A stretch of 41,427 nucleotides of DNA from NCBI GenBank assembly GCA_021162805.1, contig JAGGXZ010000064.1:1-41427 (forward strand), written 5' to 3'. Below, one piece after another: positions 22,513-30,413 of the stretch; within the stretch, counting starts at the first letter, position 1; each line of letters starts with the position of its first letter. Position numbers and translations under genes: made by a program. The notes under the pieces were generated by a model that saw only the letters and a list, made by a program, of their open reading frames with translations, made no database searches and had not been told where the DNA came from. The stretch is from Candidatus Poribacteria bacterium (GTDB taxonomy: Bacteria > Poribacteria > WGA-4E > B28-G17).

Positions 22513-23622
22513 TTACCTTTTCAGAAGAGTGATGGTCGTGGATATGACCGAAAGAAGGGTCAAGATCATAGCCCAGTTGATCTCGAACCCCCTTGGGATA
22601 TACAGCGTATCGCCCGGATACAGCTTGATCGATGTGTCGGGGTTTTCGTAGAGTTTTTTGATGTTCACCTCGGTTATCCTCCCGTCGGGATGGATTATCC
22701 GTGCGCCGCCGAGGTCGGCCTTATCCAAGGCGCCGCCGGCGAGGGCGAGCGCCTCGAAGAGGGTGACCTCCCTCTTCACCCTGTATGATCCGGGATTTCT
22801 GACGTATCCCAGGATGTTCACCTCATCATATCTGTAAGCGCTGGGCACATATAGCGTCTCGCCGGGGTGAAGTTTAGGGCTTGAGCTCGACCAGAACTCG
22901 TCCGTTATCCTCACCTCCTCCTCGCTCCCATCCGGTTTGAAGATGATCACCTTTCTGAGGTTCGCCTCGCCCTGGATCGGTCCGCCCGCCATGGCGAGAG
23001 CCGACGCTAGTGGGATGGGGCCTTTGACCCTATACGAGCCGGGCTGTATGACATATCCGCTCACCTTAACCTGTTTCATCTCGGGCACATATAGGCTGTC
23101 GCCGGGGGAGAGATAGGCCATCATACCCTTCCCGGCGAGCATCCTTTTGAGGTCGATCCTCTCAATATCGCCGTTCGATCTTATGATCAGCGCCGACTCG
23201 AGCTCAGCCTTCTCCTCATCATATCCCCCAGCCATGGCGATCGCTTTGAGTGCGGAGATCCTCTCCGATCGGAGGATATATCTGTTCGGCACTCGCACGG
23301 CCCCGAAGACGAAGATCTCGTTTCCCACAGGTTGAACGCTGATCAGAACCTCCGGGTTTTTGAGGAACCTCAGTCTCCCCTTTATCCTCTCCGAAAGCTC
23401 CTCCACCGTTAGACCGGCGGCCTGGAGATCGCCATAAAAATAGGAGATCTTCCCATCGGCCCTGACGGGTATGGTCAGGTTATATCCTTCATGGCCGAGC
23501 ACGAAGATGGAGAGGGTGTCCCCGGCTTTGATCCTATACTCCTCGGCGAAACCATCAAACGCGGCTGAGCTCATCATGAGGATAATAAGACATGAAAGGA
23601 TGGGGGCGAGATCCCTACGCAT
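22513..23622 (-). CDS. Polysaccharide export protein with SLBB repeats (Wza-like)
   Basis: 369 residues from the ATG at 23622, preceded by AGAGGAAGG. Signal peptide about 1-26. A polysaccharide-export domain (YRIKAGDTLSIFVLGHEGYNLTIPV, residues about 27-110) is followed by three SLBB domains, each with the V-GxVxxPGxYxL pattern (IFVFGAVRVPNRY, VKVSGYVIQPGSY, VNILGYVRNPGSY) and a PGDxLYVP end. A C-terminal hydrophobic helix (INWAMILTLLSVISTTITLL) suits the outer-membrane barrel helix of Wza-like proteins. It probably forms the exopolysaccharide channel. No glycosyltransferase is nearby. It is two bases after the DUF2007 gene and 61 bases before the ECF sigma gene. Confidence 0.9.
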   Translation of the reverse strand: MRRDLAPILSCLIILMMSSAAFDGFAEEYRIKAGDTLSIFVLGHEGYNLTIPVRADGKISYFYGDLQAAGLTVEELSERIKGRLRFLKNPEVLISVQPVGNEIFVFGAVRVPNRYILRSERISALKAIAMAGGYDEEKAELESALIIRSNGDIERIDLKRMLAGKGMMAYLSPGDSLYVPEMKQVKVSGYVIQPGSYRVKGPIPLASALAMAGGPIQGEANLRKVIIFKPDGSEEEVRITDEFWSSSSPKLHPGETLYVPSAYRYDEVNILGYVRNPGSYRVKREVTLFEALALAGGALDKADLGGARIIHPDGRITEVNIKKLYENPDTSIKLYPGDTLYIPRGFEINWAMILTLLSVISTTITLLKR

Positions 23623-23624
23623 GA

Positions 23625-23972
23625 TCAACCTTCCTCTACCCCTCGCATGTATTCCTCCACGATCTCCCTCGCTCTTTCGAGCTGCTCTTCGGGAACGATG
23701 AGCTCCCCCCACTGGTATTCAGACCATGATGATCCCTCTATGCCGTCGAACCAAGGGATCGTCAGTCCTTTCACCTCGGCCCTTATCCCCTCCTGTTCGA
23801 GAAGCGCCTTGAGCATATTCCCCACCATCTCGTTGGGCACTTTTCTGACGACCTTCCAGTGGATGTATTCGATTTTCTCCTCGGGCAGCTTCTCCACGAG
23901 TTCCACGTTACATTCGGGGCAGATCTTGATTCCCTCCACGTATTCAGATCTGCATTTCGGACAGAAAGGCAT
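23625..23972 (-). CDS. Zinc-ribbon protein with DUF2007 domain
   Basis: 115 residues. An N-terminal zinc ribbon (FCPKCRSEYVEGIKICPECNVEL) is followed by a DUF2007-like putative signal-transducing domain (VPNEMVGNMLKALLEQEGIRAEV then WGELIVPEEQLERAREIVEEYM). GGAGG six bases before the ATG fixes the start. It is the first gene of the minus-strand unit that continues into the SLBB exporter and perhaps the sigma factor. Function unknown; DUF2007 proteins are ACT-like and may sense small ligands or bind proteins. Confidence 0.85.
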   Translation of the reverse strand: MPFCPKCRSEYVEGIKICPECNVELVEKLPEEKIEYIHWKVVRKVPNEMVGNMLKALLEQEGIRAEVKGLTIPWFDGIEGSSWSEYQWGELIVPEEQLERAREIVEEYMRGVEEG

Positions 23973-24005
23973 ATCGTTCCTCCATATCGTTTTTCGGACG
24001 TGAAA

Positions 24006-24034
24006 AGTTTAGCATCAAAACCTCCCCGAGTCAA
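24006..24034 (-). promoter_or_regulatory. Promoter for the DUF2007/SLBB unit
   Basis: On the minus strand TTGACT (24034-24029), a 17-base spacer and TAAACT (24011-24006), about 34 bases before the ATG. It is placed back-to-back with the plus-strand promoter at 24036-24064, with a single base between the two -35 boxes, so regulation of the two directions is probably linked. Confidence 0.65.
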
Positions 24035-24035
24035 C

Positions 24036-24064
24036 TTGCATCGAGGATATCATTGTGATATACT
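24036..24064 (+). promoter_or_regulatory. Promoter for the cyclophilin-fold gene operon
   Basis: TTGCAT (24036-24041), a 17-base spacer and TATACT (24059-24064), about 30 bases before the ATG at 24095. It probably serves the long rightward series of closely spaced genes. Confidence 0.7.
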
Positions 24065-24094
24065 TGCTATTACAAAACCGAGGGAGGATGAGAG

Positions 24095-24472
24095 ATGGCC
24101 AGGGTAAGGATAAAAGCCGGCGACGTGTCGATGGAGGCCGAACTGAACGATTCCCCCACCGCTCAGAAGATCCTGAAGGCTCTGCCGATAGAGGGCAGGG
24201 GGAGCAGATGGGGTGACGAGATCTACTTCTCAATACCGGTTGAGGCCGGGTTAGAGCCTGACGCCAACGACGTGGTCTCAAAGGGAACCCTCGGATATTG
24301 GCCTCCTGGAACGGCCTTCTGCATCTTCTTCGGCAGAACGCCTGCGAGCCGGGGGAATGAGATAAGGGCAGCCAGCCCGGTTAACATAATCGGCAAACTC
24401 TTGGGAGATCCCGACGAGTTCAGAAAGGTTAAAAGCGGCACCAAAGTCGTAATTGAGAAAGCGGAGGGGTGA
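24095..24472 (+). CDS. Cyclophilin-like-fold protein (DUF369/TM1367-like)
   Basis: 125 residues. It has the sequence run of the cyclophilin-like TM1367/AF2241 family: RVRIKAGDVSMEAELNDSPTAQ, ILKALPIEGRGSRWGDEIYF, VSKGTLGYWPPGTAFCIFFG, and ASPVNIIGKL. These proteins are small beta-barrels resembling cyclophilin without proven peptidyl-prolyl isomerase activity. AGGGAGGATGAGAG precedes the ATG. It is seven bases ahead of a small membrane protein gene. Confidence 0.85.
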   Translation: MARVRIKAGDVSMEAELNDSPTAQKILKALPIEGRGSRWGDEIYFSIPVEAGLEPDANDVVSKGTLGYWPPGTAFCIFFGRTPASRGNEIRAASPVNIIGKLLGDPDEFRKVKSGTKVVIEKAEG

Positions 24473-24479
24473 GAGGGGT

Positions 24480-24815
24480 ATGCCGCTGGAAGATGAGGAA
24501 AAGAGGGAACTTCTGGAGAAGATAAGGGAACATCGTCGTAAGATATGGCTCGGCGAAGTAGCCGACGCAAGGCTCCGGAAGGAGAAGGAGATAAAAAGGA
24601 GGATCCTCGGAAAGGAGGGTGAATCCCCGGCGGAACCGCTTGTGACGAGACCGGTTAGGAAGAGAAGATCCAAGTCCGAGAGGGAGTTCTGGCAGGAGGA
24701 GGATGAGAGGGAGGATAGGTCAGGGATAGGGGTTATCGTTCTGGTGGTGAGCGGCCTCATCACGTCCATAGCGATAGGCGTTTTGATAGGCTATTTGCTC
24801 GCCATCTTCATGTGA
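24480..24815 (+). CDS. Small charged protein with C-terminal membrane helix
   Basis: 111 residues from the ATG at 24480, which has GAGAGGGGT upstream. Residues 1-85 are strongly charged and helical (EDEEKRELLEKIREHRRK, then RKRRSKSEREFWQEEDE). One hydrophobic helix follows (about 88-111, IGVIVLVVSGLITSIAIGVLIGYLLAIF), leaving a tail-anchored protein with its N-terminus in the cytoplasm. I do not recognise a family. It is seven bases after the cyclophilin-like gene and eight bases before the next secreted protein gene. Confidence 0.75.
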   Translation: MPLEDEEKRELLEKIREHRRKIWLGEVADARLRKEKEIKRRILGKEGESPAEPLVTRPVRKRRSKSEREFWQEEDEREDRSGIGVIVLVVSGLITSIAIGVLIGYLLAIFM

Positions 24816-24823
24816 GGTGATGT

Positions 24824-25504
24824 ATGCGATATGCCATGTCCTTCACCCTCATGACCTTTGTTATCCTCCTCCCCTCCGTCCCCGCTCTATCGCACGACTA
24901 TTACCCCCTGGCCGATGGCAACCGCTGGGTTTTGAAAAACACCGATCCGGATAACCCCAAGACGAGGTTGATCAAGCTGGAGCGCTACGGAGAGGAGGAG
25001 GGGGTCTACCTTCTAACCCGCCAGACCAACGACGAGGCCGACACGTTCGTGATAAGAGAGGCGGAATCCGGAATAGAGCTCCTTGAATCCCACGTCAAGA
25101 CCTTCTTCGGCGATGTGGATTTCAACTACGATCCGCCTCAGATCTTCTTCCCTAAGGAGCTCTTCCCGGGACAGACATGGATGATTTCCGGAACGACGAA
25201 ACTCGGCGATCTGGCGATAAACTCCGTCAGCAGGGCAACGGTTGAGGGGGTGGAGAACATCGAGGTTCCGGCCGGCTTTTTCAGGGATTGTCTGAGGATC
25301 AAACAGGATTACTACATCAACCTCCTCAAGATATCAACCGGTTATATGTGGCTCGCCCCGGAGGTCGGGATCGTTATGGAAAAGGGCGGTTCGGACGAGT
25401 TCCGGCTCGTCAAATACGTAATCCTGAACAAGGAGGTTGCCGTTCAATTGGGCGACAAAGTGGCGACGGTATGGGCGAATATAAAAGGTTTAAGGAATCC
25501 ATGA
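24824..25504 (+). CDS. Secreted protein of unknown function with C-terminal WA tag
   Basis: 226 residues. Signal peptide about 1-23 (MRYAMSFTLMTFVILLPSVPALS). The mature part opens HDYYPLADGNRWVLKN, a pattern of small beta-rich secreted proteins that measure or bind lipid-like ligands, and contains VEGVENIEVPAGFFRDCLRIK and YMWLAPEVGIVMEK. That set of motifs is found in DUF-type secreted proteins of several candidate phyla. I assign no function. It ends KVATVWANIKGLRNP, one of six proteins here with the shared C-terminal signature. GAGGTG lies near the ATG. The next gene starts one base after its stop. Confidence 0.8.
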   Translation: MRYAMSFTLMTFVILLPSVPALSHDYYPLADGNRWVLKNTDPDNPKTRLIKLERYGEEEGVYLLTRQTNDEADTFVIREAESGIELLESHVKTFFGDVDFNYDPPQIFFPKELFPGQTWMISGTTKLGDLAINSVSRATVEGVENIEVPAGFFRDCLRIKQDYYINLLKISTGYMWLAPEVGIVMEKGGSDEFRLVKYVILNKEVAVQLGDKVATVWANIKGLRNP

Positions 25505-25505
25505 G

Positions 25506-28424
25506 ATGCGAAATTTTCGATTTTTATCCCTTCTTCTCCTTCTGGTTTTCATCCTGTCGGCTACGTCGTTCGCCACCCGGGTCTATCATAAGCCTTTTAA
25601 CGGTGAGCTTACCGTCTCACGTCTGCCCCGTCTCGGCGGAGAGGGGACGCTCTCGCTTGAGCTGAGGTCTAGCCTGAGCGATCCTATCTTCGCCGAGGTG
25701 ATCCTCGTGGCTCCCGACGGCGTGAAGTTCCTCTCGCGGAGCCGTTTTGATCGGGTTTACCTCCCGCCTAGGGGTGAAACCTCGCTGAACGCCGTCATCG
25801 CCGTATCGCGTCCCGGCGAATACCCCATTCAGGCGATCGTCTACCCATCCGGACAGCATTTCTCGATATCTCTACACGTTGACGATTCGGGGTCAAGCGT
25901 CTCACGCGTCGTACATCTTCCCGAAAGGGCGCTCGTGCGAAGCGAGCTGGCCTCCGTCACCCCCCAGCAGCCCGACACGTTGAAGGTATTCGGCAGGGTG
26001 ACATATTACGACGACAACGAGCGCAAATTTATGCCGATAAAAGGGCTTCCACTGGAGCTTTTCGATTCGAACATGCTCCTCGACACGAAACTGGGTGAAA
26101 CCGTCACCGATAAGGATGGGAGGTTTGAATTCCCACCCGTCTCCAACCGCGAGGCGGACGGGACGCATCTTGACGTCTATATCCTCGCCACCTTCGACAA
26201 CGCGATCCTCTCGATCGAGGACGGATCCGGCAAGATCTATCAGATCATCTCCGAGGTGGTTCGGAACGCCCCCGACGGCGATGTGGAGATAAATCTCATC
26301 CTGGACGAAAACCACCCCAACAGAGGGCTAGGGGCGATATTCAATGAGGTTCAAAAAGTCCATGACTTCTTCCTGGAGAAGGTGGGATGGTCGCGCAGGA
26401 AGCTGCCCGTGCTTTATCCGTCTGAGGGGGATACCCTTTTCTACTCGTATTCCTACAATCAGCTATCGGGTCAGATAGTTTCCGAGAGGATGAACATCCC
26501 CTACGGCGAGGAGTGGCATAAGGTGGGTTTATTTCACGAATACGGCCATTCGGTCATGAGCGCCGCCTATGGGTTTAACTTCTACGAGCTTCCGATATCC
26601 GAGCGGTTTGCCGATAGACCACACTGGGTTTACACCGTCTCAGACGAGCGATTTGCCATGAACGAGGGATGGGCGGAGTTCGTGGAGTCGGCCGTCGAAG
26701 ATAGCGCCTTTAACCTCAGGGGATATGTGAACGCGGATCTCCCGAATATCGAGACCAACAGATGGTGGACAGGGGCGGTTGACGGCAAGGGGATCAACGA
26801 TAACGGGGCGATAGTTGAGGGATCGGTGGCCAGTATCCTCTGGGATATCTTCGACACACCTCAAAGCATTGATACCACGCCCGGTGTGGACGACGACCGG
26901 ATAAGCGATATGTTCGGGCAGCTCTGGCAGATATTCACCGCGGATCATCCCAAAAGCATACTGGATATAGTCGAGGGATGGCGTAAATACGGGTTTGAGA
27001 ACTACGACGCTCTGGTCGAGATATTCGCCTCAAACGGGGTTCAGCTCGATCTAAATCAACCTCCATCCATCCGAATAACCTCCCCATCCCAGCTGACCGT
27101 GACATCCGATGGGGTTCACATCTCCTGGGAGGTTTCCGATCCGGACGGAGACCCCGTCTCTGTAGCTCTCTACTATGATACCGACCGGACGCCGCCCGGG
27201 ACGCTGATAGCATCAGGGTTGACCGGGGAAGGCTACGATTGGAAGCCCGTGAAGATGGGGTTGCCCGATGGCAGGTATTACATCTATGCCGTCGCCGCCG
27301 ATCCGAAGGGAGCCAAAGCTCAATCATATGGGCCGATCCCGATCATAGTCGATAGGTCTCCGCTCCCACCTCCTCTCATAACCTCCCCAACCCATCCGGA
27401 TCGGGACAGATGGTATCCGACGGGAAATGTGACGTTGAAGCTGGAATCCCGTTCTCAGACCTTCAGCATCGTGCTGGACAGATCACCCGATACAACGCCG
27501 GATGAGAAGGCGGATATCTACAGGGATACGATCGCCTATTTGAACCTCCCGGACGGCATATGGTGGTTTCACGCCAGGGCGTATTCCGCTTTGGGATACT
27601 GGAGCGGAGCGTCGCATTTCAGCTTCAGGGTGGATTCCTCTCCTCCCCCGTCTCCGGATGGGATCGGCATACAACCCGTTAAGGGCGAGATGAGAGGAAT
27701 GATCACCTGGAAACCGGTCGAGGATCTGAGCGGCATATCCGGCTATGACGTGCAGGTTGAAGTTGATTCGACCGATTTTTCGCGGGGACTTGTGCTGAAC
27801 GAGAGGGTGAACGGGACTGAGGCGGAATTTGATCTCGCTCCGGGCCATACATATCGCGCCCGCGTCAGGGCGGTGAACGGAGCGGGGCTTTCGAGCGGAT
27901 GGAGCTATTCGCCCGATTTTGAGTCGCCAAAGGTCGTTCCGTGGGATGTCAACGGCGATGGGACGGTGGACATATTCGATTTGGTGTTGGTCGCCAGGAA
28001 TTTCGGCGGGGCTTCGGCTCAGGCCGATCTGAACGGGGACGGCAGGGTGGACGTGCTGGATCTGGTTCTCGTGGGGAGACATTTCGGCGAACAAACGGAA
28101 CAGGCCGCTCCGGCAAAGCCGGTCGTCGAGCTGACGGAGCTTCTGCAATGTTATCCCAACCCGTTTAACCCCGAAACATGGCTTCCGTTTACGCTCGGCG
28201 AGTTCGGAAAGGTGACGATCACCATCTATGATCTGAACGGCAGAGCTATCAGGCACATAGATATGGGGTACCTGGAGCCGGGGAGGTATATCGAGAAGTC
28301 CAGAGCACCGATGTGGGATGGGAGGGACGATAGAGGTGAGCAACTGCCCTGTGGGGTTTACTTCTATTCGCTTCAGGTGGATGGGAGATCAAAGGGCCTG
28401 AAGAAGGCCGTTCTGGAGAGGTGA
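25506..28424 (+). CDS. Secreted multidomain metalloprotease with dockerin and T9SS-like sorting domain
   Basis: 972 residues. Signal peptide 1-23. An N-terminal Ig-like domain and a carboxypeptidase-regulatory-like domain (about 155-235, VTDKDGRFEFPPV) come first. A zincin domain follows with H344-E-Y-G-H348 and, about 43 residues on, E387 in MNEGWAEFVE, a gluzincin-like ligand set. Two beta-sandwich domains (about 515-620 and 620-710) and an FnIII-like domain (about 720-810) follow. A dockerin-like pair of calcium loops sits at about 814 and 840 (DVNGDGTVDIFDLVLVARNF and DLNGDGRVDVLDLVLVGRHF). The C-terminus (883-972) is YPNPFNPETWLPF...MWDGRDDRGEQLPCGVYFY, the FlgD-like type IX sorting class. 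It is likely surface-bound or released by that system. Confidence 0.88.
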   Translation: MRNFRFLSLLLLLVFILSATSFATRVYHKPFNGELTVSRLPRLGGEGTLSLELRSSLSDPIFAEVILVAPDGVKFLSRSRFDRVYLPPRGETSLNAVIAVSRPGEYPIQAIVYPSGQHFSISLHVDDSGSSVSRVVHLPERALVRSELASVTPQQPDTLKVFGRVTYYDDNERKFMPIKGLPLELFDSNMLLDTKLGETVTDKDGRFEFPPVSNREADGTHLDVYILATFDNAILSIEDGSGKIYQIISEVVRNAPDGDVEINLILDENHPNRGLGAIFNEVQKVHDFFLEKVGWSRRKLPVLYPSEGDTLFYSYSYNQLSGQIVSERMNIPYGEEWHKVGLFHEYGHSVMSAAYGFNFYELPISERFADRPHWVYTVSDERFAMNEGWAEFVESAVEDSAFNLRGYVNADLPNIETNRWWTGAVDGKGINDNGAIVEGSVASILWDIFDTPQSIDTTPGVDDDRISDMFGQLWQIFTADHPKSILDIVEGWRKYGFENYDALVEIFASNGVQLDLNQPPSIRITSPSQLTVTSDGVHISWEVSDPDGDPVSVALYYDTDRTPPGTLIASGLTGEGYDWKPVKMGLPDGRYYIYAVAADPKGAKAQSYGPIPIIVDRSPLPPPLITSPTHPDRDRWYPTGNVTLKLESRSQTFSIVLDRSPDTTPDEKADIYRDTIAYLNLPDGIWWFHARAYSALGYWSGASHFSFRVDSSPPPSPDGIGIQPVKGEMRGMITWKPVEDLSGISGYDVQVEVDSTDFSRGLVLNERVNGTEAEFDLAPGHTYRARVRAVNGAGLSSGWSYSPDFESPKVVPWDVNGDGTVDIFDLVLVARNFGGASAQADLNGDGRVDVLDLVLVGRHFGEQTEQAAPAKPVVELTELLQCYPNPFNPETWLPFTLGEFGKVTITIYDLNGRAIRHIDMGYLEPGRYIEKSRAPMWDGRDDRGEQLPCGVYFYSLQVDGRSKGLKKAVLER

Positions 28425-28428
28425 TGAT

Positions 28429-29283
28429 ATGAAGGGTTTTCCCCTGATACAGGCTGTTCCACATCCGGATAAGGTTTTATTCACCTTTAACGGCGAGGAG
28501 CTGGTCGGATATGTCTTCAACCCATTTGGCTCAAGGCCGTTTCTGTTTCCCGTCGTGGGTCCTTCAGGCAGATATGTCACCCGGATAGGCCATCCGCATG
28601 ACCCACACGGCCACAACCATCATCTCTCTATCTGGCTCGGACACCAGAAGGTGAACGGGGTGAACTTCTGGGAGCAGAACTCGCCCGATGCCGGGAAACA
28701 GGTTCACAGATACGTCTCAGAGATATTCGATGGGGGTCTGATGAGCTTTCTCACAGCTCACGTGGATTGGGTGAATCCGGACGGGGATGTGGTCTTGAGG
28801 GAAACACGGACGGTTGGTGTGGAGTTCATGGCCGACACGCGGGAGTTCTTTATCGATTTAGAGCACGAGTTTATACCGTCCGTCGAGTTGACCTTCGGGG
28901 AAACCCCCTTTGGGTTTCTAGGGGTCAGAGTTGCCAAGACCATGACGGTCAACGACGGCGGAGGGATGATAATCAACTCTGAGGGTATGAGAAACGAGGA
29001 GGAGATCTTCTGGAAACGGGCCGAGTGGTGCGATTATTCGGGGCCGATATCGCCCGATGAATGGAACGGACTGGCGCTGTTCGACCACCCGGACAACCCC
29101 GATCACCCTCCACACTGGCACGTTCGGAACGACGGATGGATGTGCCCATCTCATTTCCTGAGGAAGGGCATGAAGCTCGGAACGAAGGAAAGCCTTAAGG
29201 TCAAATACAGGATCTTCGTCCACTCGGGCAAGGCCGACCCCGACCGTTTCGCAGATCTCTTCGAAGAATTCCGCCAAGAGTGA
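28429..29283 (+). CDS. DUF6807 (PmoA-like) family protein
   Basis: 284 residues. Family marks: FPVVGPSGRYVTRIGHPHDPHGHNHHLS (split in the gene as GPSGRYVTRIGHP and DPHGHNHHLSIWLGH), FWEQNSP, WVNPDGDVVLRETRTV, FIDLEHEF, and EWCDYSGP with HPPHWHVRNDGW. The family is named after methane monooxygenase PmoA in databases but is not a monooxygenase. It is common beside Gfo/Idh oxidoreductases in sugar-degrading bacteria. Histidine-rich motifs suggest a metal site. The ATG is four bases after the metalloprotease stop. With the next three genes it makes a catabolic or biosynthetic set of unknown substrate. Confidence 0.85.
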   Translation: MKGFPLIQAVPHPDKVLFTFNGEELVGYVFNPFGSRPFLFPVVGPSGRYVTRIGHPHDPHGHNHHLSIWLGHQKVNGVNFWEQNSPDAGKQVHRYVSEIFDGGLMSFLTAHVDWVNPDGDVVLRETRTVGVEFMADTREFFIDLEHEFIPSVELTFGETPFGFLGVRVAKTMTVNDGGGMIINSEGMRNEEEIFWKRAEWCDYSGPISPDEWNGLALFDHPDNPDHPPHWHVRNDGWMCPSHFLRKGMKLGTKESLKVKYRIFVHSGKADPDRFADLFEEFRQE

Positions 29284-29295
29284 GGGATTTAACAG

Positions 29296-30345
29296 ATGGA
29301 AGAGCTTAAGAGTTTGCCCGTTGATGAGGTAATCTCGAAGGTAGGAGTCGCCCGCGCCATAGGGATAAAACATGTGGCGAGCCTGCTTTTCACGTACAAA
29401 TGCACGATCTCCTGCAAGCATTGTCTTTTCAACTGCTCGCCGGATCAACCCTCCATTCGGGTCTCACTTGAGGATGGCGTTGAGTTTCTAAGACAGCTGC
29501 GCGCCACGGACAGGGTGGTTCACATATCGGGGGGCGAGCCGATGATATATTACGATGAGGTGCTCAAGATATGTCAGATAGCTCAAAAGGAGAGCGTATC
29601 GCCGCATTTCATCGAGACGAACGCATCATGGTGCGTAAACGATGATATGGCCAGAAAACGATATGAGGAGCTGAAAGAGGCCGGGGTAAGAGGGATGTAT
29701 ATAAGCTGCAGTCCGTATCATCAGGCTTTCGTGCTCCCCGACCGATTTGAGAGGGCATATCGGTGGGCGGTGGAGATATTCGGCGAGGAGAACGTCATAG
29801 TGGCCTCCCCCTCCAGAAAGGAGCTTGAGAGGATGGCTGAGATAGGGCGAAGCGAGGCTCTGCTCGCCGAATACACGCGCAAACACACGCCAAGGCTTGT
29901 CGGCAGGGCGGGCGAGGAGCTGGCTAGGTTTCTCCCCGATAGGCCGATCGAAGAGCTCGTGAAGGACACCCTATGGCATGGGGGAACCTCAGGTGAGAAA
30001 AGTTGTTGGAAAGAGTTCGACCCTCAGGAGATGTGGGAGATACATATCGATCCTTACGGCAACATCCAAACCTGCTGCGGGATCATCATAGGCAACGCCA
30101 ATCAGATCCCGCTGCCCGATATGATGGAAAGGGGATTCACCGACAACGAGATCATCAGGATCGTATATGAGGAGGGCCCTTTCGGCCTGCTCAAGCTGGC
30201 CGTCAAATTCGGCTATAAGCCCAGAAAGGGATATCCTCAAAAATGCAATCTCTGTTGGGAGGTCAGAAAATACCTGAGACCCTTCTTCCCGGGCACGTTC
30301 GGCCCGGAGGAGATCTACGATAGATATCAGCCGATGGATCAATAA
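29296..30345 (+). CDS. Radical SAM enzyme with C-terminal cysteine cluster
   Basis: 349 residues. The radical SAM 4Fe-4S motif is C36-TIS-C40-KH-C43 in YKCTISCKHCLFNC, with a further Cys at 47. HISGGEP is the SAM-binding GGE motif. ETNASWCVNDD and YISCSPYHQAFV follow. The C-terminal third has IQTCCGIIIGN and KCNLCWEVRKYL, so extra cysteines as in SPASM-like auxiliary cluster domains, though the full SPASM set is not seen. It is probably a radical-type modification or cleavage enzyme of unknown substrate. GAGGGA precedes the ATG. It is 12 bases after the DUF6807 gene and is followed by a 68-base gap with an inverted repeat. Confidence 0.88.
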   Translation: MEELKSLPVDEVISKVGVARAIGIKHVASLLFTYKCTISCKHCLFNCSPDQPSIRVSLEDGVEFLRQLRATDRVVHISGGEPMIYYDEVLKICQIAQKESVSPHFIETNASWCVNDDMARKRYEELKEAGVRGMYISCSPYHQAFVLPDRFERAYRWAVEIFGEENVIVASPSRKELERMAEIGRSEALLAEYTRKHTPRLVGRAGEELARFLPDRPIEELVKDTLWHGGTSGEKSCWKEFDPQEMWEIHIDPYGNIQTCCGIIIGNANQIPLPDMMERGFTDNEIIRIVYEEGPFGLLKLAVKFGYKPRKGYPQKCNLCWEVRKYLRPFFPGTFGPEEIYDRYQPMDQ

Positions 30346-30354
30346 CGTCCGCCG

Positions 30355-30387
30355 TCAACGGTCTATATATCGAAGGCTGACCGTTGA
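30355..30387. promoter_or_regulatory. Perfect 9-bp inverted repeat upstream of Gfo/Idh gene
   Basis: TCAACGGTC (30355-30363) and GACCGTTGA (30379-30387) are exact complements with a 15-base AT-rich spacer. They lie in the only gap (68 bases) of this operon, just before the AGGAGGTG ribosome site of the Gfo/Idh gene. It could be an operator, since the half-site spacing centre to centre is 24 bases, or an mRNA hairpin separating expression of the two halves of the operon. Confidence 0.6.
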
Positions 30388-30413
30388 AGGCCGAATTCTC
30401 AGGAGGTGAATCC

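Noticed and set aside
27483-28343. 286-residue minus-strand open frame inside the metalloprotease gene
   Set aside because: Shadow of the dockerin/sorting region of a strongly supported gene.
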